Below are positions 41,624 through 49,787 of a DNA stretch of 64,000 bases, one piece after another. Below the pieces are notes generated by a model. It was given only the letters and a program-made list of their open reading frames with translations. It was not told the origin of the DNA and did not search any database. Numbering within the stretch: position 1 is the first letter of the stretch; each line of letters opens with the position of its first letter. Both the position numbers and the translations under genes were made by a program. The stretch comes from Hymenobacter pini. GTDB lineage: Bacteria; Bacteroidota; Bacteroidia; Cytophagales; Hymenobacteraceae. Location of the stretch: assembly GCF_020421205.1 (NCBI RefSeq), contig NZ_JAIZZH010000004.1, positions 248,001 to 312,000 of the forward strand, written 5' to 3'.

Positions 41624-43720
41624 ATGCCAGACCAAGACGACTCTCTGCTACTGTACCTAAACGATGCTATTGCGACTACCCGCAACAAGGAAGACCTGTT
41701 CCGAAGCGTTACCAGCAAGCTGCGGCTGATTTTTCCGTTTGATGCCATCACCATCCTGACGTTGGATGCGGAACACCAGTACCGCCGGGTATTTCTGCGC
41801 GACTACTTGGGTGAAGTGCTCCTGCCCGACCAGCTTGGGCGTAAATCGCCCGGCCGCACGCCCATTGAGGGCACGCCCGTGGAGCAGTTTGTGCGCCAGC
41901 CCCATCTGCACCAGTATGATCTGCAGGAGCTACTCACGCAGTACCCCGAGTACCAGCCGTTTGAGGCCTTGCTTGACAGGGGCATGCGGTACTTTATCGT
42001 GGTGCCGCTGCGCACTGGAGGGCACCTGATGGGGTTGCTGTCGTTGGTAGCGCGGCGGCGGCCCAACTTTTCAGTTAACGACGTTGACCTGCTGGAAAAG
42101 ATTGGGAGCCTGGTAGCCGTAGCCGTAACCAATACGCTGGCGTTTGAGGATATTGCCCGTCGAGAACAGGAAAAATCCATGCAGTTGGCGCTCAACAACG
42201 CGTTGCTCAGCATTAAGGAGCGGGGCGAGCTGTTCCGGGCCATTGCCACCGAAATCAGCCGCGTGGTGCCCTGCGACTACTTTGGGGTACGGGTGCGCAA
42301 ACCTAATTCGCCGGTGCGGGCGCTGGCCGAGTTCAACCGCCAGCCCGATGGCAGCTTTGCCCCCATGGATGAGCACCGCCACGATGCGCTGCCCGAGTGG
42401 GCCTCCAACCAAGAAGCGGCGCTGAAGCTGTTTGCCGCCCCAGGCGTGTACGTAGGCGAGGAGTTCAAGGAGCTGACTCGGCGCTTTGAGTTGCTGCGCT
42501 TTATTCATCAGGAACGCGGCACCCAGTCGCTGCTATGTGCCCCCCTGAAAACCGGTGACGAACCCACGGCGGCCCTTATTCTATCCAGCCGGCAGCCGTT
42601 TGCCTTCACTGATGAAAACCTGGAGCTGATTCAGACTCTGGTGCCACAAATCCGACTGGCTATTCAGAACGTGCTGGCCTTCGAGCAGATTGACGCCCTG
42701 CGCACTCAGCTGGAGCAGGAGCGAACCTACCTTATCGACGAAATCAACACCACCGCCGCCGCCCGCCTCGACGACTTTGTGGGCGGCAGCGCCGTGATGC
42801 AGCAGGTATATACTCGCCTGGCCCAGGTAGCCCCCACCGATACCACTGTGCTGATAACCGGCGAAACCGGCACCGGCAAGGAGCTGGTGGCCCGGGCCCT
42901 GCACAACCTGTCGCCCCGTAAGGAGCGGGCCCTCATCAAAATCAACTGCGCGGCCCTGCCCGCTCAACTAATCGAGAGTGAGTTATTCGGCCACGAGAAG
43001 GGCGCTTTCACCGGGGCCCACGACCGGCGCATTGGCAAGTTTGAGCTGGCCGACGGCGGCACCATTTTCCTGGATGAGGTGGGCGAGTTGCCGCTGGATT
43101 TGCAGGCCAAGCTGCTGCGGGTGCTGCAAGAAAAGGAGTTTGAGCGCATTGGTGGCCGCCGCGTCATCAGCACCGATGTGCGGGTAATTACGGCTACCAA
43201 CCGGGTACTGGAGGAAGAAGTAGCCGCCGGCCGCTTCCGAGCCGATTTATACTACCGCCTCAACGTGTTTCCTATCCGGCTGCCGGCGTTGCGGGAGCGG
43301 CCCGAGGATGTGGAGCCGCTGATGCGCTACTTCCTGGAGCGCTTCACCAAGCAGATGGGCAAGCCCGTGCGCGGCCTGCGCGAACGGGATTTGCGGGCCC
43401 TGCAGCAGTACGGATGGCCCGGCAACGTGCGCGAGCTGGAGCACGTGGTGGAGCAGGCCGTTATTGTGAGCCAGGGGCCGTTTCTGGAGTTTCAGGGGTT
43501 TGCCGCCGCGGCTCAGGCAGCCCCCGCGCCTACGGAGGCGGGCGGCCCCGTGAAAACGCTGCGTGAGCAGGAGCGGGACCATATTCTGCTGGCTCTGCGG
43601 CGCACCGGTGGCCGCGTGAGCGGCCCCAACGGCGCCGCCCTGCTACTCGATATCAACCCCAAAACGCTGGAAGCCCGCATGAAAAAGCTGGGTATTCAGC
43701 GCACCATTACGGCGGGGTAG
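41624..43720 (+). CDS. Sigma-54-dependent enhancer-binding regulator with GAF domains
   Basis: This 698-residue regulator has two N-terminal GAF-like sensor domains (about 10-180 and 195-365), a short coiled linker, and an AAA+ domain (about 390-625) with Walker A G413-E-T-G-T-G-K-E420 and the sigma-54-contacting GAFTGA loop at 460-465. Walker B F-L-D484-E485 and [10 protein letters not shown] are also present. A Fis-type helix-turn-helix closes the protein (about 640-695). The intact GAFTGA shows it can activate sigma-54 promoters. The ATG at 41624 is chosen because earlier in-frame codons fall in A+T-rich leader. It diverges from the efflux operon and is its likely regulator. Confidence 0.92.
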   Translation: MPDQDDSLLLYLNDAIATTRNKEDLFRSVTSKLRLIFPFDAITILTLDAEHQYRRVFLRDYLGEVLLPDQLGRKSPGRTPIEGTPVEQFVRQPHLHQYDLQELLTQYPEYQPFEALLDRGMRYFIVVPLRTGGHLMGLLSLVARRRPNFSVNDVDLLEKIGSLVAVAVTNTLAFEDIARREQEKSMQLALNNALLSIKERGELFRAIATEISRVVPCDYFGVRVRKPNSPVRALAEFNRQPDGSFAPMDEHRHDALPEWASNQEAALKLFAAPGVYVGEEFKELTRRFELLRFIHQERGTQSLLCAPLKTGDEPTAALILSSRQPFAFTDENLELIQTLVPQIRLAIQNVLAFEQIDALRTQLEQERTYLIDEINTTAAARLDDFVGGSAVMQQVYTRLAQVAPTDTTVLITGETGTGKELVARALHNLSPRKERALIKINCAALPAQLIESELFGHEKGAFTGAHDRRIGKFELADGGTIFLDEVGELPLDLQAKLLRVLQEKEFERIGGRRVISTDVRVITATNRVLEEEVAAGRFRADLYYRLNVFPIRLPALRERPEDVEPLMRYFLERFTKQMGKPVRGLRERDLRALQQYGWPGNVRELEHVVEQAVIVSQGPFLEFQGFAAAAQAAPAPTEAGGPVKTLREQERDHILLALRRTGGRVSGPNGAALLLDINPKTLEARMKKLGIQRTITAG

Positions 43721-43813
43721 CAGCGGACATTTCTATTGAATGCTCCGTTGCTTGTTACCCGTTGTGCTTTAGGGCTCGTATACCAAGGCTGTTCACTTTT
43801 ATCCCAAACACCC

Positions 43814-43939
43814 ATGGCCCAAACGACCAGCACCCCCAAGCATACTGACCCCACCACCAAGCGCGACGAGAAAAAGAACGAGGAAACCAAAACCGACAAG
43901 CCCGACGGCAAGCAGAAAACCACGCAGAAAGGCTCCTGA
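43814..43939 (+). CDS. Small charged protein, 41 residues (uncertain)
   Basis: A short frame encodes a threonine/lysine/aspartate-rich, probably unstructured protein (MAQTTSTPKHTDP...). It has no hydrophobic segment and no motif I recognise. Support for its reality is the ATG start, the ordinary codon use and the textbook terminator 25 bases after the stop. Against it, that terminator could serve the upstream regulator gene, whose stop is about 240 bases away. Confidence 0.4.
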   Translation: MAQTTSTPKHTDPTTKRDEKKNEETKTDKPDGKQKTTQKGS

Positions 43940-43963
43940 TCAGCCTTCCGCCAACTCACAGCA

Positions 43964-43996
43964 GCCGGGCCGACAGTGCGTCGGCCCGGCTTTTTT
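43964..43996 (+). terminator. Rho-independent terminator
   Basis: An 11-bp perfect stem GCCGGGCCGAC/GTCGGCCCGGC, loop AGTGC, then T6. Confidence 0.93.
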
Positions 43997-44017
43997 GGGC
44001 CAATGCCGCGGGACCTT

Positions 44018-44052
44018 TTTGGCAGGATTCGGCTGTTTTGCCCGTACTTTAG
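44018..44052 (+). promoter_or_regulatory. Promoter TTTG-N23-TACTTTAG of mcrBC
   Basis: TTTG at 44018-44021, a 23-base spacer, and TACTTTAG at 44045-44052 (one base off TAnnTTTG). The mcrB ATG at 44059 lies where transcription would begin, so the mRNA may be leaderless. Confidence 0.45.
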
Positions 44053-44058
44053 AACTGC

Positions 44059-45366
44059 ATGCTCACTCCTCCGCCCGCGCCGCCCCACCTCACCCGCGAA
44101 CAAGTACTGCAAGCCCTGCGTCAGCTTGACCGGGAAGGGCCGCGCATGCCCCTGAGCACCGTGTATGATTTGGTGTACCGGGGCAAGCGGTACGCGCCCC
44201 GGGCGGTGGCCCAGCTGGCGTACCGCCTGGCGTTGGGGCAGCCAGAGGCGGCCTGGCCCCTGCCGGCCGGGGCCCCTACCAACCGCGTGCTGGAGCAGCT
44301 CAGCTTCACTATTGCCACCAAGCGTCCCACCCTAGAAAACTCGGCGGTGCTGGATGGTGACGTAGCGGCCCAGGAGCAGATGCAGGAACTCTACACCGGC
44401 CCGGCCCGGGAGCCGGTAGTAGTAAAAAGCCGTAAACACTCAGCCGCGCAGGTGCAGGAGCCTATTCCGGCTTATGAGCCGACTGCTCCGGCCATGCCTT
44501 ACACCCAGGCCGATGCGCTGCGGGAGCTGTTCATGAGTGAGGCGGAGCTAACGGCGGCGCAGGCGGCCCTGCACCGCCGCCGCAACGTGCTGTTGCAGGG
44601 CCCGCCCGGCACCGGCAAAACGTTTCTGGCCCGGCGGCTGGCCTGGCTGGAGCTGGGGGCCACGGATGCGAGCCGGGTGGAGTTAGTGCAGTTTCACCCC
44701 AGCTATAGCTACGAGGATTTTGTGCAGGGCTTCCGGCCTGATGGAGCCGGGGCGTTTCAGCTGCAGGATGGCATTATGGTCTCGTTCTGCCAGCGCGCCG
44801 CCCAGGACCCCGGTCGGCCGTATTTTCTGCTGATTGACGAGCTGAACCGGGGCCACGTAGCCCGTATTTTCGGGGAGTTGCTGCTGCTGCTGGAAGCCGA
44901 CAAGCGCGGGCCGGCCCACGCCGTGCGCCTGCCCTATGCCCCGGCGGGTAGCCCGCCGTTCTTCGTGCCCGACAACGTGTACGTCATCGGCACCATGAAC
45001 CTGGCCGACCGGAGCCTGACTCCCCTAGATTATGCCCTGCGCCGACGCTTTGCCTTCGTGTCGCTACACCCGGAGTTTGGCTTGCCGCTACAGCAGTTTC
45101 TGGCGGCGGCTGAGGTTCCGGCACCCGTCATTCAGCAGTTGACTTCGCGCCTTATTCAGCTCAACCAAACCATTGCCGAAGACCCCGATTTAGGCCCTGA
45201 TTTCTGCATTGGGCATAGCTACTTCTGCCAGCCGCCAACGAACCCGGCCGAAGCCACCGACTGGCTGCAGCTGATTCTGGAGCAGGAAATTGCGCCCTTG
45301 CTGGATGAGTACTGGCTGGACCAGCCTGCCAAAGCAGCCCAGCAGAGAAAACGGCTGCTGGCCTGA
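44059..45366 (+). CDS. mcrB: McrB-like AAA+ GTPase of a type IV restriction system
   Basis: This 435-residue McrB homologue has a small N-terminal domain (about 8-65) containing T-V-Y-D-L-V-Y-R-G-K-R-Y-A-P-R, resembling the head domain of ScoMcrA-like proteins. A variable linker follows, then the AAA+ motor: Walker A GPPGTGKT at 181-188, Walker B L-L-I-D260-E261-L-N-R-G, the McrB signature M-N-L-A-D-R-S near 313, and R-R-R-F. It should bind modified DNA and use GTP to drive translocation and activate the McrC nuclease encoded 13 bases downstream. The N-terminal domain is not an E. coli McrB DNA-binding domain, so the recognised modification may differ. Confidence 0.9.
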   Translation: MLTPPPAPPHLTREQVLQALRQLDREGPRMPLSTVYDLVYRGKRYAPRAVAQLAYRLALGQPEAAWPLPAGAPTNRVLEQLSFTIATKRPTLENSAVLDGDVAAQEQMQELYTGPAREPVVVKSRKHSAAQVQEPIPAYEPTAPAMPYTQADALRELFMSEAELTAAQAALHRRRNVLLQGPPGTGKTFLARRLAWLELGATDASRVELVQFHPSYSYEDFVQGFRPDGAGAFQLQDGIMVSFCQRAAQDPGRPYFLLIDELNRGHVARIFGELLLLLEADKRGPAHAVRLPYAPAGSPPFFVPDNVYVIGTMNLADRSLTPLDYALRRRFAFVSLHPEFGLPLQQFLAAAEVPAPVIQQLTSRLIQLNQTIAEDPDLGPDFCIGHSYFCQPPTNPAEATDWLQLILEQEIAPLLDEYWLDQPAKAAQQRKRLLA

Positions 45367-45379
45367 ACCAGGCACCCGT

Positions 45380-46411
45380 ATGATTCCCGTTCAAAACCTC
45401 TACTACCTGCTCTGTTACGCCTGGAACCGTCTTCCGGAGCCAAGCGAACTGCAGAGTGTGAGCGAGCAGGAGTTCCACCGCCCCCTGGAGCTGCTCACCT
45501 ACGTGCTGTTGCAAGCCACCCTCCGTCAGTTGCGCCGGGGCCTGCCGGCAGCGTACTCCGAGAACACCGCTGAGCTACCCGAGTTGCGGGGCCGGGTATT
45601 GCTCACGCCTACGCTGCGTCAGGATTTGCTGCGGCGGGGCCGGGCCGTGTGCACGTTTGATGAGCTGGATACCAACACCCTGCTGGCCAGCCTGCTGCTG
45701 GGCACCCTGCAACGCCTGGGCCGCACTGCCAGTCTGCCTACCACGCTCCGCCACGAGGTACGGGCCTTGGTGCGGCAATTTCCGGCGGCCGTGGTACCGC
45801 AGCTGCCCACGCGCGCCGGGCTGCTGGCTGCCCGGCGGCAGCGCCCAGCCGGGGCCTGGGCTTTTCTGCTGAACGTGTGTGAACTGGTGCAGGCCAGTGC
45901 CCTACCCGAGCCGGACGCCGCCGGCCCCACCCGCTTCCGTGACTTCCGCCGCGACGAAGTGCTGATGGCCCGCTTGTTTGAGCAGTTTGTGCGCAACTTC
46001 TACCGGCTGGAGCAGCGCCGCTACCGGGTGCTCAGCGAAACCATTCAATGGCAGGCCCACGCGGAAGACGAGGCCGGCTTAGCGCTGTTGCCCGCCATGA
46101 TTACGGATACCACGCTGGAAAGCCCGGATCGGAAAATTATTCTGGATACCAAGTACTACGCCTCGGCGCTGCGCCAGCGCTACAATCAGCAAAAGCTGAT
46201 TGCGCCACACTTGTACCAGCTGTACGCCTACCTGCAAAACCAAACTGCACCTCCGGGGCAGCAGCTGGAGGGCATTTTGCTCTACCCCGCCGCCACGCAG
46301 GCTGTGAATATGCGCTACACACTCGGCGGCCACCCCGTGCGCATCGTCACCATCGACCTGGCTCAACCCTGGCCCCAGATTGCTGCTGATTTGCTGACGC
46401 TGGTTCAGTAG
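45380..46411 (+). CDS. mcrC: McrC-like nuclease subunit of a type IV restriction system
   Basis: This 343-residue McrC family protein begins M-I-P-V-Q-N-L-Y-Y-L-L-C-Y-A-W, the typical N-terminal segment. The PD-(D/E)xK nuclease residues are visible: D243 in A-M-I-T-D-T-T-L, and D256-T-K258 in I-I-L-D-T-K-Y-Y. In McrBC the subunit binds the AAA+ ring and cuts modified DNA. The ATG at 45380 is chosen since the earlier frame lies inside mcrB. Its TAG stop codon is the start of a TAGCGCG palindromic element, the second such case in the window. Confidence 0.9.
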   Translation: MIPVQNLYYLLCYAWNRLPEPSELQSVSEQEFHRPLELLTYVLLQATLRQLRRGLPAAYSENTAELPELRGRVLLTPTLRQDLLRRGRAVCTFDELDTNTLLASLLLGTLQRLGRTASLPTTLRHEVRALVRQFPAAVVPQLPTRAGLLAARRQRPAGAWAFLLNVCELVQASALPEPDAAGPTRFRDFRRDEVLMARLFEQFVRNFYRLEQRRYRVLSETIQWQAHAEDEAGLALLPAMITDTTLESPDRKIILDTKYYASALRQRYNQQKLIAPHLYQLYAYLQNQTAPPGQQLEGILLYPAATQAVNMRYTLGGHPVRIVTIDLAQPWPQIAADLLTLVQ

Positions 46412-46496
46412 CGCGCAGCTTCGCTTCGCGCACGAACGGAGCGAGTACCGAGCGTGTAGTGCTTACGCTCCGGGAACTCGCCTGCAACTCGTGCGC
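46409..46496. repeat. TAGCGCG-type element with nested hairpins after mcrC
   Basis: It begins TAGCGCGCAGCTTCGC, a variant of the element at 10012. Nested arms follow: GCGCACGA/TCGTGCGC (46428-46435, 46489-46496), GCGAGT/ACTCGC (46441-46446, 46476-46481) and GAGCGT/ACGCTC (46450-46455, 46465-46470). It could fold as a branched hairpin and end the mcrBC transcript. No gene is seen up to the tldD start. Confidence 0.7.
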
Positions 46497-46524
46497 AAGG
46501 CGGAGCTAGGTACTGCTCACAGTC

Positions 46525-46541
46525 ATTACAAAATTTGTAAT
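46525..46541. promoter_or_regulatory. 17-bp perfect palindrome upstream of tldD1 (possible operator)
   Basis: ATTACAAA-A-TTTGTAAT: two perfect eight-base half-sites around one base, with a core of TTACA-N5-TGTAA type used by several winged-helix repressors. It is an A+T-rich spot in a G+C-rich gap, 128 bases before the tldD1 start. Confidence 0.5.
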
Positions 46542-46668
46542 AATTACCGGGCTAGGAGCGGAGAGATGCAGCCCCAATACGGCTTTTTTGTCCGTAGGTT
46601 GCAATTGCAGCGGCTTCTGGCTAACATTCCTGCAAATTCCTCCTCCACTCACCAAAATCCTCATTTCC

Positions 46669-48321
46669 TTGAACAGACGCGACTTTGTAGGCCTGACGGG
46701 CCTGGCGGCTGGCGCCCTGTGGCTACCAACGGTGCCCGCCCTCGGCGGCTCTCTGGTTGACCCCGCCCGCCTGCTGGAGCCCGGCCTCGACCCCGCCGTG
46801 AAAAAACGCCTGGCCGACGCGGCCCTGAACGCCGCCAAGTCGGTGGGGGCTACTTACGCCGATGTGCGCATTGGTCGTTACCTCAACCAAAGCGTGTTTA
46901 CCCGCGAAAAGCAGGTGCAGAACATTGCCAGCGGGGAGAGTTTCGGGGCGGGTATCCGGGTAATTGCCAATGGCACCTGGGGCTTTGCCTCTACCAACCA
47001 GGTAACGGAGGCCGGCATGGCCAAAGCCGCCCAGCTGGCCGTGCAGATTGCTAAGGCCAACGCCAAAGTGCAGAAGGAGCCCGTGAAACTGGCTCCCCAG
47101 CAGGGCTACGGCGAGGTTTCCTGGAAGACACCCATTCAGGTAAACGCCTTCGAAGTACCGGTGAAGGACAAAGTGGACCTGCTGCTGGCCGCCAACGCCA
47201 AGGCCCTGGAAAACGGCGCGTCCTTCGTGAATTCGGCCCTGTTCCAGATCAACGAGCAGAAGTACTTCGCCAGCACCGACGGCTCCTATATCGACCAGGA
47301 CATTCACCGCATCTGGCCCAACTTCTCGGTAACGGCCATCGACCGGGCTTCGGGCAAGTTCCGCACCCGGGAGGCCCTCAGCTCGCCCATGGGTATGGGC
47401 TACGAGTACCTGCAGCCCAAAGCCCAGGACAAAATTGCCGGTCCGGCCGGCACTGGCTTGGTAGGCTACAAGTACAGCTACGATATCCTGGAAGACGCTG
47501 CCCTGGCCGCCAAACAAGCCAAGGAAAAACTCACGGCCAAGAGCGTAGTACCCGGCAAATACGACCTGGTACTGGACCCCAACCACCTGGGCCTGACCAT
47601 CCACGAAAGCATCGGCCACGCCACCGAGCTGGACCGCGTGCTGGGCTACGAGGCCAACTACGCCGGCACCAGCTTCGCTACGCTGGAGTGGAAAGCCAAG
47701 AATCAGCCTTACGGCTCCAAGCTGGTGAACATTGTGGCCGATAAAACCCAGCCCGGCTCTCTGGGTGCGGTGGGCTTTGATGATGAAGGCGTAAAAACCG
47801 GCCAGTGGGACATCATCAAGGATGGCAAGCTGGTGGACTATCAGAAAATCCGGGACCAGGCGCACATTGTGGGCCAGAACAAGTCAGACGGGTGCTGCTA
47901 CTCCCAGTCGTGGCAGGATGTGCAGTTTCAGCGCATGGCCAACATCAGCCTGCAGCCCGGCAAGGAAAAGCTGAGCGTGGACCAGATGATTTCGGGCGTG
48001 GACAAGGGCATTTACATTGCCGGACGCGGCTCGTTTAGCATCGACCAGCAGCGATACAACTCCCAGTTTGGCGGCACGGTGTTCTACGCCATTGAGAAAG
48101 GTAAAATTGCCGGTATCCTCGAAGACGTAGCCTACCAGACCAACACGGTAGAGTTCTGGAATTCGTGCGCGGCCATCTGCGACCAGTCAGATTACCGCTT
48201 GTTCGGCTCTTTCTTCGATGGCAAAGGCCAGCCCAGCCAGGTATCGGCCGTAAGCCACGGCTCGGCGCACACCCGCTTCAACTCGGTGAACGTCATCAAC
48301 ACGGCCCGCAAAATCGGCTAG
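46669..48321 (+). CDS. tldD: TldD-family metalloprotease 1, Tat-like signal
   Basis: This 550-residue TldD subunit has the active site H312-E-S-I-G-H317 (HExxxH) and, near the C-terminus, S-C-A-A-V/I-C-D that could supply the cysteine zinc ligand. TldD/TldE heterodimers degrade unfolded or modified peptides. TTG at 46669 is chosen because it gives M-N-R-R-D-F-V-G-L-T-G-L-A-A-G-A-L-W, the same N-terminus and exact length as the second copy. This stretch looks like a twin-arginine export signal. It is followed after 48 bases by tldE1. The 257-base gap before it holds a palindromic element and an operator-like site. Confidence 0.9.
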   Translation: MNRRDFVGLTGLAAGALWLPTVPALGGSLVDPARLLEPGLDPAVKKRLADAALNAAKSVGATYADVRIGRYLNQSVFTREKQVQNIASGESFGAGIRVIANGTWGFASTNQVTEAGMAKAAQLAVQIAKANAKVQKEPVKLAPQQGYGEVSWKTPIQVNAFEVPVKDKVDLLLAANAKALENGASFVNSALFQINEQKYFASTDGSYIDQDIHRIWPNFSVTAIDRASGKFRTREALSSPMGMGYEYLQPKAQDKIAGPAGTGLVGYKYSYDILEDAALAAKQAKEKLTAKSVVPGKYDLVLDPNHLGLTIHESIGHATELDRVLGYEANYAGTSFATLEWKAKNQPYGSKLVNIVADKTQPGSLGAVGFDDEGVKTGQWDIIKDGKLVDYQKIRDQAHIVGQNKSDGCCYSQSWQDVQFQRMANISLQPGKEKLSVDQMISGVDKGIYIAGRGSFSIDQQRYNSQFGGTVFYAIEKGKIAGILEDVAYQTNTVEFWNSCAAICDQSDYRLFGSFFDGKGQPSQVSAVSHGSAHTRFNSVNVINTARKIG

Positions 48322-48369
48322 GCAGTTGTCAGGCCTCCTTCTTCCCTAGATATCAGCACTTCAACTTAT

Positions 48370-49704
48370 ATGGCCATTCTTTCCCAATCCGAAGCTGAGG
48401 GCATCCTGCAAAAGGTGATGAGCTTCAGCAAAGCCGACGAGTGCGAAGCCACGCTCAGCGGCCAGACGGGCGGCAACGTGCGCTCAGCCCGCAATGCCAT
48501 CAGCACCAGCGGCGCAGTAGACAACGTGAACCTGACGGTGGAAGCCCGCTTCGGCAAACGCTCGGGCGTGGCTACCTGCAACCAGTTCGACGATGCCACG
48601 CTGCGGAGCTGCGTGCAGCGGGCCGAGGAAATTGCCCGCCTCGCCCCGGAAAGCCCCGAGTACATGCCCCTGCTGGGCCCCCAGAAGTACCTGCCCAGCA
48701 CCAATAGCTTCGCCAAAGCCACTGCCGACATCACGCCCGACTACCGGGCCACGCAGGTGGGGGCCAGCATGAAGCTCTGCGACGAGAAAAAGCTGACCTC
48801 GGCGGCCTTCCTCAACGACGGGGCCGGTTTCGTAGCCAAGCGCAACAACAAGGGCCTGGAAGCCTACCAGCAAACTTCGGGGCTGGATTTCAGTATCACG
48901 GTGCGCACGCCCGACGGTACCGGCTCGGGATACGCCACGGCCGACTACACCGACGCCGGCAAGTTTGACGCCCGCCGCCTCACCCAGATTGCCGCCGACA
49001 AAGCCACCGGCTCGCGCAACGCCCAGGCCCTGGAACCCGGCAAGTACACCGTTATTCTGGAGCCCGCCGCTCTGGTAGCCAACTCCGACGCCTCCTTGAT
49101 GGCGGCCCTGATGGGGGCCCTCGATGCCCGCTCGGCCGATGAAGGCCGCTCGTTCCTGAGCAAGAAGGGTGGTGGCAACCGCAAGGGAGAGAAGATGTTC
49201 GATGAGCGGGTAACCATCTACTCCGACCCCACCCACCCCGAGCTGGGCGACCTGACCTTCTCCGGTGACGGCCGCCCCCAGCAGAAAATCACCTGGATTG
49301 AGAAGGGCGTGGTGAAAAACCTGTACACCTCGCGCTACTGGGCCCAGAAAGCCGGCATTCCGGACATTCCGCGCCCCGGCGGCTGGATTATGGAAGGCGG
49401 CACCCAAAGCACCGCCGACCTCATTAAAGGCACCCAGCGCGGCATTCTGGTTACGCGCCTGTGGTACATCCGCCCCGTCGACCCGCAGACGCTGCTTTAC
49501 ACGGGCCTGACCCGGGACGGAACGTTCTACATCGAAAACGGCAAAATCAAGCACCCGGTGAAGAACTTCCGCTTCAACGAGTCGCCCGTGATTATGCTCA
49601 ACAACCTGGAAGCCATTGGCAAACCGGTGCGCGTGAACGGCAACCTCGTGCCCCCACTCAAAATTCGGGACTTCACCTTCACCTCCCTTTCCGACGCGGT
49701 GTAA
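48370..49704 (+). CDS. tldE: TldE/PmbA-family protein 1
   Basis: This 444-residue partner subunit has the same overall fold as TldD but no HExxxH, as expected for TldE/PmbA. Recognisable parts are E-A-R-F-G-K-R-S-G-V-A-T, D-G-T-G-S-G-Y-A near residue 180, F-L-S-K-K-G-G-G-N-R-K-G-E-K-M-F-D and L-T-R-D-G-T-F-Y-I-E-N-G. It starts with a plain ATG and has no signal peptide, unlike its TldD partner. In the E. coli system TldE completes the active site chamber. The end of the gene is followed by a TAGCGC hairpin with a T-run. Confidence 0.9.
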   Translation: MAILSQSEAEGILQKVMSFSKADECEATLSGQTGGNVRSARNAISTSGAVDNVNLTVEARFGKRSGVATCNQFDDATLRSCVQRAEEIARLAPESPEYMPLLGPQKYLPSTNSFAKATADITPDYRATQVGASMKLCDEKKLTSAAFLNDGAGFVAKRNNKGLEAYQQTSGLDFSITVRTPDGTGSGYATADYTDAGKFDARRLTQIAADKATGSRNAQALEPGKYTVILEPAALVANSDASLMAALMGALDARSADEGRSFLSKKGGGNRKGEKMFDERVTIYSDPTHPELGDLTFSGDGRPQQKITWIEKGVVKNLYTSRYWAQKAGIPDIPRPGGWIMEGGTQSTADLIKGTQRGILVTRLWYIRPVDPQTLLYTGLTRDGTFYIENGKIKHPVKNFRFNESPVIMLNNLEAIGKPVRVNGNLVPPLKIRDFTFTSLSDAV

Positions 49705-49708
49705 GCTG

Positions 49709-49746
49709 GTAGCGCGGGGCCGCAGGGCTCTGCGCTACACTTTTTT
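49709..49746 (+). terminator. TAGCGC hairpin with T-run after tldE1
   Basis: GTAGCGC (49709-49715) pairs with GCGCTAC (49732-49738) and a G/C-rich inner stem, followed by T8. It is a member of the TAGCGCG element family that has the form of a true rho-independent terminator. The downstream tldD2 start is only about 40 bases further. Confidence 0.75.
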
Positions 49747-49787
49747 TACTTCTGGTTTTTCTCTCCTGAATTTCAACTTCTACCCTT

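Noticed and set aside
46723-47865. A 380-codon minus-strand frame opposite tldD1
   Set aside because: Antisense shadow of a well-recognised protein; a similar shadow exists opposite tldD2.
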